Shown here piece after piece: positions 1 to 7,175 of a DNA stretch of 32,586 nt; within the stretch, counting starts at the first letter, position 1, and the number at the start of each line of letters is the position of its first letter. This stretch comes from an uncultured Prevotellaceae bacterium (GTDB taxonomy: Bacteria; Bacteroidota; Bacteroidia; Bacteroidales; Bacteroidaceae): positions 1 through 32,586 of the forward strand of contig CADAOD010000035.1 in the NCBI GenBank assembly GCA_902789415.1, written 5' to 3'. The notes beneath the pieces are model-generated. The model searched no databases. It was not told the DNA's origin and saw only the letters and a list, made by a program, of their open reading frames with translations. A program made the position numbers and the translations under genes.

Positions 1-30
1 AAGATAAGTGAAAAATCTGACATGGCAAAA

Positions 31-57
31 TCCTGAGCAACTTTTTGTTGCTCAGGA
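31..57. terminator. Perfect 11-bp hairpin, probable terminator
   Basis: TCCTGAGCAAC (31-41) and GTTGCTCAGGA (47-57) are perfect inverted repeats around a five-T loop. No U-rich tail follows on the plus strand; four T residues follow when it is read on the minus strand. It probably ends a transcript coming from left of the window and separates it from the kdgF promoter. The direction of action is not clear. Confidence 0.5.
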
Positions 58-110
58 ACTTATAAATAAAGTTAAATCAAAGTGTTGCGGAATTAAGGGA
101 AAAGACTAAA

Positions 111-137
111 ACTGTAAATAATTGGCAAAATGTTTGG
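111..137 (+). promoter_or_regulatory. Shared 27-nt promoter element, copy 1 (kdgF)
   Basis: This block matches 956-982 in front of susC at 25 of 27 positions (differences at 115 and 125). It reads ACTGTAAATAATTG and then GCAAAATGTTTGG. It overlaps the -33 TTTG (133-136), and in both copies the TTTG falls at the same place in the block. CAAA-ATG-TTTG inside it is a small inverted repeat. This looks like a regulator site or common upstream promoter element linking the two genes; no regulator gene is in the window. Confidence 0.6.
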
Positions 138-164
138 TGGATACTTAATTAATGATTACCTTTG
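133..164 (+). promoter_or_regulatory. Promoter of kdgF
   Basis: Bacteroidetes-type promoter: -33 TTTG at 133-136, 20-nt spacer, -7 TACCTTTG at 157-164. Transcription should start near 170, giving a short 5' leader before the ATG at 204. Confidence 0.75.
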
Positions 165-203
165 CCGCCATACAGAAGGATATATTGTTAAAGCCAGAAA
201 GTT

Positions 204-551
204 ATGATTATGGAAAAGAAAAGTAATACTTACCAGATAGCCTCGGAGATTGAGTGGGAACAGGCCGGTGAAGGCGTTGTTCGTCAGATCATGGGGTATG
301 ATGAGAACTTAATGATGGTGAAAGTGAAATGCAATCAAGGATCGGTTGGCACGCTGCATCAGCATCCACATACGCAGACTACCTATGTGGCCAGCGGATG
401 CTTTGAAGTAACTATCGGAGAGGAAAAGAAAATTCTAAAAGCTGGAGATGGCTATTATGTTGCTCCAAATCTGCCTCATGGTTGCGTATGCCTTGAAGCA
501 GGTGTTCTCATCGACACCTTCACCCCCATGCGCGAGGACTTCCTGAAATAA
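204..551 (+). CDS. kdgF: KdgF-type cupin, unsaturated uronate processing
   Basis: A 115-residue single-domain cupin that resembles KdgF along its whole length. KdgF turns 4,5-unsaturated monouronates released from pectin or alginate into linear keto sugars in the cytoplasm. Visible landmarks are the GYD..LMMV strand, the metal-site run H52-Q-H54-P-H56-T-Q58, the second-motif H92, and a C-terminal D104-x-F106-x3-R110, where the KdgF catalytic Asp/Phe/Arg are expected. No signal peptide is present. The start is the ATG at 204; the ATG at 210 (Met3) is an equally possible start. It has its own promoter and shares the 27-nt element with the susC promoter, which ties it to the transporter pair downstream. 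Family knowledge gives the reaction; the link to this transporter is inference. A generic cupin of other function remains possible. Confidence 0.82.
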   Translation: MIMEKKSNTYQIASEIEWEQAGEGVVRQIMGYDENLMMVKVKCNQGSVGTLHQHPHTQTTYVASGCFEVTIGEEKKILKAGDGYYVAPNLPHGCVCLEAGVLIDTFTPMREDFLK

Positions 552-568
552 AAATTATAGTTAAAGTT

Positions 569-703
569 ATGACACAAGATCAATTTGCAAGGGTATCGGT
601 AGAGATGCCTGAATACGAAGATAAGAAAATTATCCGAAAAGAACTCACATACGAGATAGAGAACGATGACATCATGGATGAATTTACCATCAAATTATGT
701 TAA
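569..703 (+). CDS. Small hypothetical protein, 44 aa
   Basis: A 44-codon ORF starts 17 nt after the kdgF stop and ends exactly where the terminator stem begins (the stop overlaps base 702). The peptide is acidic and charged, with no signal peptide, membrane segment or motif I recognise. Position and orientation make it a possible second cistron of the kdgF transcript. It could equally be the remnant of a longer gene. Codon use is unremarkable and there is no clear ribosome binding site, so coding status is uncertain. Confidence 0.4.
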   Translation: MTQDQFARVSVEMPEYEDKKIIRKELTYEIENDDIMDEFTIKLC

Positions 704-770
704 CTCCGCTTCAGATGGATAGCCCCGGTTGGTCCGGCAAGCAAGTCCATTAAAGCGGAGTTCCTTTTTC
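702..770 (+). terminator. Nested-stem terminator after kdgF unit
   Basis: The outer stem AACTCCGCTT (702-711) pairs perfectly with AAGCGGAGTT (753-762) and is followed by the T-rich run to 769. Inside it ATGGA (714-718) can pair with TCCAT (746-750), and an inner CCGG...CCGG can close a third level. A 61-nt multi-level fold is larger than a plain terminator needs, but termination is the simplest role. Confidence 0.7.
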
Positions 771-868
771 TAACTTTCCTACATTGAGGTCAAAATGACT
801 TAAAATAATCAAATATCTTATGCTTTTTCGTCTAAACTCTTGCAAAAAATCTCAAAAAGGTGTAAAAT

Positions 869-949
869 ATGGAAGCTCAGAAATCGCAAAAAGGTGCGGA
901 TGACATCATTATGAAGCGTAAAATGAAGCCGAGGAACGAATGGAAATAG
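869..949 (+). CDS. Possible micro-ORF, 26 aa
   Basis: ATG at 869 to TAG at 947-949, preceded by AAAAAGG (854-860), which could serve as a ribosome binding site. The peptide is lysine-rich and basic at its end, with no known motif. The AAAAAGGTG repeat lies both just before and inside it. It may be a gene remnant or chance; nothing but the ORF and the purine run supports translation. Confidence 0.2.
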   Translation: MEAQKSQKGADDIIMKRKMKPRNEWK

Positions 950-955
950 ATATCT

Positions 956-1008
956 ACTGCAAATAATTGACAAAATGTTTGGAGTTTCACAATTTTTGTG
1001 TATATTTG
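956..1008 (+). promoter_or_regulatory. susC promoter with shared 27-nt element
   Basis: The 27-nt element (956-982) reads ACTGCAAATAATTG and then ACAAAATGTTTGG. It contains the -33 TTTG (978-981); a 19-nt spacer leads to the -7 TATATTTG (1001-1008). Expected start near 1015, about 55 nt before the ATG. Confidence 0.75.
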
Positions 1009-1068
1009 CACCATAAAACCTATTGTAAGTACAATCTGTGTATTAACTAATTTTGATATAATCGGAAT

Positions 1069-4000
1069 ATGAAGAAAAACAGGCTAATCATGATGTTGCT
1101 GGTACTGATGGTGACAACGTCATCTTGGGCCCAAGGAATATCGGGTACGGTGATTGACAATCTGGGAGATGCCGTGATAGGCGCCTCGATTACTGAGAAG
1201 GATAACCCGCAGAACGGAACAATCTCTAACTTTAATGGTGAGTTTACGCTGAACGTGAACGAGGGAACCACTATCGTCGTTAGCTATGTAGGCTATCTGA
1301 CTCAGGAGCTGAAAGCTACCAGCAACATGAAGGTAACGCTGCGCGAGGATACGAAAATGCTGCAGGACGTGGTGGTGGTGGGCTACGGCGTACAGAAGAA
1401 AAGCGTGGTGACGGCTGCCATCTCGAAGGTAGGCGGCGACGACCTGAACCTGACCAAGCCATCGCGTATTGAGGATGCACTGAAGGGAAAGGTGTCGGGC
1501 GTGCAGATCACGCAGTCGTCGGGACAGCCTAACTCTGACTCGAAAGTGCGCATTCGTGGTATAGGATCGGTGAACAGCTCTGATCCGCTGTATATCGTTG
1601 ACGGCATGCCTGTGGATGGTGGTATCAACTACCTGAACCCTACGGATATAGAGTCGGTGGAGATTCTGAAGGATGCAGCATCGGCAGCTATCTATGGTAG
1701 CAGAGCTGCCAACGGCGTGGTGCTGGTGACAACGAAGAGTGGTAAGATTGGAAAGACAAGCATCAGCTATGACTTCAGCTACGGTTGGCAGAATCCCTGG
1801 AGGGAGAAGGCGGTGCTGAATGCCAAGGAGTATATGACGATTATAAACGAGGCACTGGTGAACGATGGCAATGCGCCACGCTACTCGGCCGACTATATCA
1901 ATAACTATCATGGCCCTGACACCAACTGGCAGAAGGAGACCTTCAACTACAACGCGCCTGTGATGCAGCACCAGCTGAGCATCAACGGTGGCAGCGAGAA
2001 GGCTACGTTCTTCCTCTCTGTAGGTTACTTCAAGCAGGAGGGTATCGTGGGTGGCGACTATGGGCTATCGAACTACGAGCGACTGAGCGCGCGCAGCAAC
2101 TCTACCTACACGGTGTTTGAAGAAACCACGCGCAACTATCTGAACAAACTGAAGGTGGGCGTGAACATCGGTTATACGCGCGACACATCTACGGGTATCG
2201 AGACCAACTCTGAATATGGCTCGATTCTGGGCAGTGCCATCGCTTTCTCACCGCTGATAGCGCCTTATGCCTCTGACACTGAGGCGGCACAGATTCTGGC
2301 AGAATATCCGAATGCGGTGACGAAGAACGGACATGTGTTCTCGCTGCCGCCATCGGGATTTCAGGAGCTTACGAATCCGCTGGCTCAGCTGAACAGGCCC
2401 AGCGCTGGCAAGAATAACTCTGACAAGATAGTGGGCTCATTTTATGCTGAACTCGACATCCTGCCGGGACTGAAATTTCGCAGTACTTATGGTATCGACC
2501 TGGCTTTCTGGGGGTACGATGGCTATGGCTACGAGGACTATCTTGGCACCATGACGCACACTGACCAGAGCTGGGTGGAGAGCCGGATGAATCGCGGTCT
2601 GCGCTGGCAGACGGAGAACTACTTCACCTACAGTAAGACTTTTGCTGAAGGGCACAATCTGAATATCGTGCTGGGACAGTCGGCGTCGCGCTATGAATCA
2701 CGCAATCTGGGTGGTAGCGACTCACAGCTGTTCGACCATAATCCTACGCACGCTCATATCGACTCGGCCATCGCACCTGAGTCGCAATCGGCTGTATGGG
2801 GTGGCAATGGTGGCGTGACGCACACCTCGCTGGCTTCTTACTTCGGACGTATCGACTATAACTTTGCGGAGCGCTATATGGTGCAGTTCACCATGCGGCG
2901 TGATGGCAGCTCGCACTTCGGTCCTAACCACAAATGGGGTACGTTTCCTTCGTTCTCGCTGGGTTGGAACGTATGGAACGAACCTTACCTGCAGAAACTG
3001 AAGCCTGCCTGGTGGAACGTGCTGAAGATTCGTGCCAGCTGGGGACAGAATGGTAATGAGCATATACCCGACTTCACTTATCGCGCCTTGATGAACGGCG
3101 GACAAAACTACTACTTCGGCGGGAGCTACGTGGTGAACCCCGACCCTACCAAACCTGGTTTGGAGGCGGGAAAAATGGTGTATGGCACATCGCCTGCACG
3201 CGCTGCCAACCCTGACATCAAATGGGAGACTTCTACACAGACTGATATTGGTTTCGACATGAGATTCCTAAGCAGCAGACTGACGTTCGGGTTTGATTAC
3301 TACTATAAGAAAACAACCGACATGCTGTTTGAGCTGAACGTGCCTACTTACATCGGGCAGGACAAGCCTTATGGCAACCTGGGAACGATGGAGAACTGGG
3401 GACTGGAGTTTGAGCTGGGATGGAAAGACAGCATCAAGGACTTCGCATACTGGATTAATGTGAACGCATCGTTTGCCAGAAACAAACTGATAGAACTGGG
3501 TAACGCTTCGGGCGAGCAGAACTACGAGAGCGCCGGAGCATCGGGCGTGGGCGACTATGTGCATGCTAAGAACGGCGAGGTTTGGCCTTACTTCTATGGC
3601 TACAAGACGAATGGGCTGTTCCAGAACCAGCAGGAGGTGGACAGCTACGTGAACGCTCAGGGCAAGGAGCTGCAGCCATCAGCGCACCCTGGCGATGTGC
3701 GCTTCGTTGACTTCAATGGGGATGGAAAAATCAGCGACGAAGACCGTACGAAGATTGGAAAGGGCATGCCCGACTGGACGTATGGTTTCTCGTTCGGGGC
3801 TGAGTGGAAAGGTATCGACGTGAACTTTGCCTGGCAGGGCACACTTGGAAATGATATCTTCGACTTTGCACAGCGTGGTGATGTGCCTGCGATGAACCGT
3901 CCGTCATGGATTCTGGAACGTTGGCATGGGGAAGGTACATCCAACAGGATTCCACGCATGACATCGGCCAACCCGAATGGCAACTGGAAATCGTCGGACC

Positions 4001-4254
4001 TCTATATACGTAATGGTTCGTATCTGCGCCTGAAGAACGCGCAGATAGGCTACACACTGCCTGCCAAACTCACACGACTGGTTTCTATCCAGCGCCTGCG
4101 TGTGTATGTGGCGGCTGAGAATCTGCTCACCTTCACCAGCTACAAGGGATTTGAACCTGAACTGGCATCGGGCGACTATACCACGCTGGGTGTTGACAAG
4201 GGTATCTACCCACAGGCGCGAACCATCACTGTTGGGGCTAACGTTGCATTCTAA
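1069..4254 (+). CDS. SusC/RagA-family TonB-linked outer membrane transporter
   Basis: A 1061-residue TonB-dependent receptor of the SusC class, which forms the outer-membrane channel importing oligosaccharides under a SusD lid. Residues 1-21 are a signal peptide ending SSWA before Q22. Residues 24-90 form the carboxypeptidase-like beta-sandwich extension (GxVID..G..VIGASI..GT.SN.NGEF). The SusC signature VVVVGYGVQKK is at 101-111 and the plug follows (LKGKVSGVQI, then RIRGIGS and IVDGMPVDGG). The rest is the beta-barrel, ending in an aromatic strand (VGANVAF). Length is typical of the family. It is followed after 21 nt by the SusD partner. The shared promoter element with kdgF suggests a uronate-rich ligand (inference). 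No glycan hydrolase, lyase or sensor lies next to it, so the substrate cannot be read directly. Confidence 0.95.
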   Translation: MKKNRLIMMLLVLMVTTSSWAQGISGTVIDNLGDAVIGASITEKDNPQNGTISNFNGEFTLNVNEGTTIVVSYVGYLTQELKATSNMKVTLREDTKMLQDVVVVGYGVQKKSVVTAAISKVGGDDLNLTKPSRIEDALKGKVSGVQITQSSGQPNSDSKVRIRGIGSVNSSDPLYIVDGMPVDGGINYLNPTDIESVEILKDAASAAIYGSRAANGVVLVTTKSGKIGKTSISYDFSYGWQNPWREKAVLNAKEYMTIINEALVNDGNAPRYSADYINNYHGPDTNWQKETFNYNAPVMQHQLSINGGSEKATFFLSVGYFKQEGIVGGDYGLSNYERLSARSNSTYTVFEETTRNYLNKLKVGVNIGYTRDTSTGIETNSEYGSILGSAIAFSPLIAPYASDTEAAQILAEYPNAVTKNGHVFSLPPSGFQELTNPLAQLNRPSAGKNNSDKIVGSFYAELDILPGLKFRSTYGIDLAFWGYDGYGYEDYLGTMTHTDQSWVESRMNRGLRWQTENYFTYSKTFAEGHNLNIVLGQSASRYESRNLGGSDSQLFDHNPTHAHIDSAIAPESQSAVWGGNGGVTHTSLASYFGRIDYNFAERYMVQFTMRRDGSSHFGPNHKWGTFPSFSLGWNVWNEPYLQKLKPAWWNVLKIRASWGQNGNEHIPDFTYRALMNGGQNYYFGGSYVVNPDPTKPGLEAGKMVYGTSPARAANPDIKWETSTQTDIGFDMRFLSSRLTFGFDYYYKKTTDMLFELNVPTYIGQDKPYGNLGTMENWGLEFELGWKDSIKDFAYWINVNASFARNKLIELGNASGEQNYESAGASGVGDYVHAKNGEVWPYFYGYKTNGLFQNQQEVDSYVNAQGKELQPSAHPGDVRFVDFNGDGKISDEDRTKIGKGMPDWTYGFSFGAEWKGIDVNFAWQGTLGNDIFDFAQRGDVPAMNRPSWILERWHGEGTSNRIPRMTSANPNGNWKSSDLYIRNGSYLRLKNAQIGYTLPAKLTRLVSIQRLRVYVAAENLLTFTSYKGFEPELASGDYTTLGVDKGIYPQARTITVGANVAF

Positions 4255-4275
4255 TTCACATAACTATATACGACA

Positions 4276-5868
4276 ATGAAAATCATCAAATTATATATGG
4301 CAGTAGCGGCTATGACCGCAGGTATGGCGCTCACAGCGTGTGGCGACTCATTTCTGCACACAGAGCCTACGACACAGGGAGCTGCCGGGGCTGCTGGCGA
4401 CGTGCAGGACATCAACTCGGGACTAGCTGCATCGTATCAGATTCTGAACTTCGAATCGTTTCCTAATGCCTCTTACGAGTCGTCGGTATTTATTGGCGAC
4501 ATACAGTCGGACGACCTCTGGAAGGGCGGCGGCGATGCCAGTGATGGTATGAACGGTATGAACATGGCTGTGGCTATGTTTAACACCAGCGGCAACCTGA
4601 CGCTGAACGGCACATGGAATATCTATACCTCGGGCATCACGCGTGTGAACAGTGTGCTCGGACTGATTGAAACGGCTGCAACCAACAATCCGGCTGAGAC
4701 GACTCTCATCCGGAAATATAAGGCCGAAGCACTCTTCCTGCGGGCTTTCTATCTGTATATGCTGTGGCGCAGTTTTGGGGCTGTGCCTTTCCAAGAGACG
4801 CTCTTTGAACCGCCATACGTGTGCCGACAGCTGACGCCCGACGAGGTGTATGCGCAGATTATCAAAGACGTGGAGGGGGCTATCGGCCACTTCACTGATG
4901 CTGAGATGAACACCAATGATGGCGAGAATAACGGGCGCGCCAGTCTGGCTGCTGCCTATATGCTGAAAGCACGTGCGGTGATGTATCAGAAGGATCAGGC
5001 CAGATATCAGGAGACTGCCAAGGGACTGGCTGCTATCATCAAAAGTGGCCAATATGCACTGATGACCGACTATGCGGGCATGTGGCTGCAGGAGGGTGAA
5101 TTCTGTTCGGAATCAATCTTCGAGGCAAACAATCTGCCTGGCCCAAAAGACTTCGACAATGCCTGGTTCAACGGCGGAAGCAACCTGCCCACATACATAT
5201 CGCCTAACGGATTGATTAACGATCCGGGATTCGAAGGCGGATGGGGATTCGGACCTGTACGCCCTGAGGCATACAGCATGTTTGAGGAGGGCGACCAGCG
5301 GCGTGATGCTTCGATACGCGACCTGCGTGGCGATGCTACTGGTGGCACCGCGGGGGATGTGAACAAAACGCCTTGGGGAGCATCTTACACCATGCGCTTC
5401 CAGGACACGGGTTTCTTCCTGGGGAAATATGCTGCACGCACGGGCTATCACAAGCCTACAGGCACTGGCGACACGAACTGGTGTAACAACCTGCGCATCT
5501 TCCGCTATGCTGAGACGCTGCTGGCTTATGCTGAGCTGACGCTGACTACGGGCGATATTGACGGGGTGAGCGGTGCTGACTGCTTGAACCAGGTGCGCGA
5601 TCGTGCGTTTGGCGACAAGAACCACCGCGTGGCACTGACGCTGGAGAACATACAGCAGGAGAACCATCTGGAGTTTGTGGGCGAAGGGCATCGCTACTAC
5701 GACGTGGTGCGCTGGGGCATCACCAGCGTGCTGCACGTGGACAACGTGCCAGGCTTGAACACCTCGCGCGACTGGGAGCCCAACAACAGATACGTGGCTA
5801 TCCCACAAGCTGAGATAGATGCAACAAAGGGTTCTGCATTCGAACTGAAGCAGAACCCTGGATATTAG
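4276..5868 (+). CDS. SusD/RagB-family outer membrane glycan-binding lipoprotein
   Basis: A 530-residue SusD-like lipoprotein. The signal peptide ends in the lipobox L19-T-A-C22, followed by GDSFL. The TPR-like helical core is visible (YKAEALFLRAFYLYMLWRSFGAVPF), and the C-terminal family features LRYAETLLAYAEL-type text, VRDRAFG and ENHLEFVGEGHRYYDVVRWG are all intact. It caps the SusC barrel on the cell surface and binds the incoming oligosaccharide. It lies 21 nt after susC and must be co-transcribed with it. No surface glycan-binding protein or enzyme follows on this strand; the next gene is convergent with only 20 nt between stops and no obvious terminator. Confidence 0.95.
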   Translation: MKIIKLYMAVAAMTAGMALTACGDSFLHTEPTTQGAAGAAGDVQDINSGLAASYQILNFESFPNASYESSVFIGDIQSDDLWKGGGDASDGMNGMNMAVAMFNTSGNLTLNGTWNIYTSGITRVNSVLGLIETAATNNPAETTLIRKYKAEALFLRAFYLYMLWRSFGAVPFQETLFEPPYVCRQLTPDEVYAQIIKDVEGAIGHFTDAEMNTNDGENNGRASLAAAYMLKARAVMYQKDQARYQETAKGLAAIIKSGQYALMTDYAGMWLQEGEFCSESIFEANNLPGPKDFDNAWFNGGSNLPTYISPNGLINDPGFEGGWGFGPVRPEAYSMFEEGDQRRDASIRDLRGDATGGTAGDVNKTPWGASYTMRFQDTGFFLGKYAARTGYHKPTGTGDTNWCNNLRIFRYAETLLAYAELTLTTGDIDGVSGADCLNQVRDRAFGDKNHRVALTLENIQQENHLEFVGEGHRYYDVVRWGITSVLHVDNVPGLNTSRDWEPNNRYVAIPQAEIDATKGSAFELKQNPGY

Positions 5869-5888
5869 GATGAATAGAGGTATCTAAG

Positions 5889-6413
5889 CTACTTGATGCG
5901 GTGGCGGGGGCGAGATATCGTGGTGCTATCTGCAACTGCTCCGCGTGTGTAGTAATGGCTGCCACCCCAGTAATCCCAGTCGTAAGAATTCTCGTAACGA
6001 CGTGAGCTGTTGAAGAGGTCGAAGCGAACTTCCTTATCGCCATCATAGAACCTGCCTCTGAAATGATTATCGCTCAGGGTGTAATGACGGATCTCTACAT
6101 TCCAGTTGTCCTCGATAAAGTGGATATAGATGGTGCCATATTCTACAACCCAGTTGAAATGGGTGGGAACATAGCCGCGATGATCGTAATAATCTACCCA
6201 GAGACCTGAACCCTCGCTATAGGTGTAGGGGTCTTTCAGGAATGTGATCTCGGATGATACATAGCTGTAGCCATCCCAATCTTCAATAGACATATCACCC
6301 GTCCATGTGCCTTCGAGTGTGTAAGCGATCTGCTCATCGGTCTCGCATGAGGTGAGCGACAGTGTCATCAAACCCATCATTGCCATCATCAGTGTTGTGT
6401 ATAGCTTCTTCAT
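5889..6413 (-). CDS. Small lipoprotein, unknown function
   Basis: A 174-residue protein with a lipoprotein signal peptide (MKKLYTTLMMAMM..., lipobox L-T-S-C23, then ETD). The mature part is rich in Trp, Tyr, Asp and Gly, begins LEGTWTGDM and reads like an antiparallel beta-barrel of the lipocalin-like or 'DUF' type common in Bacteroidetes lipoproteins. I do not recognise the family. It has its own promoter and a strong purine-rich ribosome binding site (AAGGAAAGGG before the ATG). The gene is convergent with susD and is probably not part of that unit. Confidence 0.75.
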   Translation of the reverse strand: MKKLYTTLMMAMMGLMTLSLTSCETDEQIAYTLEGTWTGDMSIEDWDGYSYVSSEITFLKDPYTYSEGSGLWVDYYDHRGYVPTHFNWVVEYGTIYIHFIEDNWNVEIRHYTLSDNHFRGRFYDGDKEVRFDLFNSSRRYENSYDWDYWGGSHYYTRGAVADSTTISRPRHRIK

Positions 6414-6467
6414 AACTTTACCCTTTCCTTATTTTATTTGTTAGACATTCAATTAATATTTCTGTTG

Positions 6468-6498
6468 CAAAGATAGGTATTATCACCTACCCTTGCAA
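6468..6498 (-). promoter_or_regulatory. Promoter of small lipoprotein gene
   Basis: On the minus strand: -33 GTTG (TTG at 6496-6498), 20-nt spacer, -7 TATCTTTG (6468-6475). It lies between the HAD gene end and the lipoprotein start. Confidence 0.65.
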
Positions 6499-6530
6499 CG
6501 GAAAAACTATAATAGTGTGTGGGGATTTCC

Positions 6531-7175
6531 CTAAAGTAAAGAGGAAAGTTGGTCGAAGCCCATATCGCGATAGTCGGTAATCTGGATATCCGACAGCTCG
6601 CTGATGGCCTCTGCAGAGTTAGTGGTTGCCAATCCAACAACCTTCATATTGGCAGCACAACCAGAACGCAAGCCATTAAAGCTATCCTCGAAAACAATAC
6701 ACTCATCGGTATTGGCGCACAAACGGGCAGCGGCTTTAAGATAGCAATCAGGATCGGGTTTGCTACGATCGAAATCCTCGCTGGTAAGAATAGCATCAAA
6801 CAGTGACTTAAAATCGGGATGATAACGATACACAGCCTGCATCTTAGGCAGATTAGAGCTGGTAACAACAGCCGTTTTAACACCATGAGCGTGCAAATCG
6901 GCAATCATCTGCTCAAAGCCTTCGATATAATCGTAATGCATATTGCTCTCGTATTCGTTCAGTCTGTCTGTAATGATAGGCTGTTCTTTCTCCAATGGTC
7001 CACTAAACCACTGGTCGTAAATCTGAGTGAGCGTCTGGCCTTTGATTTCGTGCTCCAGACCTGGACGCTCAGGATGATAGAGCCGACACTGAGAGCCCCA
7101 GAATATAGTATACTGGGGCTCGGTGTCGAATACTACACCATCAAGGTCGAAGAGTGCGGCTTTTAATACGCTCAT
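6531..7175 (-). CDS. HAD-superfamily phosphatase, beta-phosphoglucomutase-like
   Basis: A 214-residue cytoplasmic HAD hydrolase. Motif I is D10-L-D12-G-V-V-F-D-T-E, with the alpha-helical cap following directly as in the beta-phosphoglucomutase/phosphatase group. Motif II is VVTSSN, motif III lysine is in RSKPDPDCY, and motif IV is VFEDSFNGLRSG. The ligand is not evident; sugar phosphates or nucleotide-type monophosphates are the usual substrates. Its ATG overlaps the TGA of the upstream dipeptidase gene (ATGA), so the two are translationally coupled. Length is normal for the family. Confidence 0.85.
   Translation of the reverse strand: MSVLKAALFDLDGVVFDTEPQYTIFWGSQCRLYHPERPGLEHEIKGQTLTQIYDQWFSGPLEKEQPIITDRLNEYESNMHYDYIEGFEQMIADLHAHGVKTAVVTSSNLPKMQAVYRYHPDFKSLFDAILTSEDFDRSKPDPDCYLKAAARLCANTDECIVFEDSFNGLRSGCAANMKVVGLATTNSAEAISELSDIQITDYRDMGFDQLSSLL

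Larger units (their letters stand above)
704..1068 (+). promoter_or_regulatory. Intergenic region before susC
   Basis: The 365-nt gap holds the terminator at its left end, a 15-nt near-perfect direct repeat (848-862 and 882-896, 14 of 15 identical, AATCTCAAAAAGGTG type), a 26-codon ORF (869-949), the 27-nt shared element and the susC promoter. I see nothing else in it. Confidence 0.6.

Noticed and set aside
1120-1971. Long minus-strand ORF opposite susC (283 codons), and similar antisense ORFs over susC and susD
   Set aside because: They mirror the codon pattern of the strongly supported susC and susD genes, show no start signals or family text, and are shadows.
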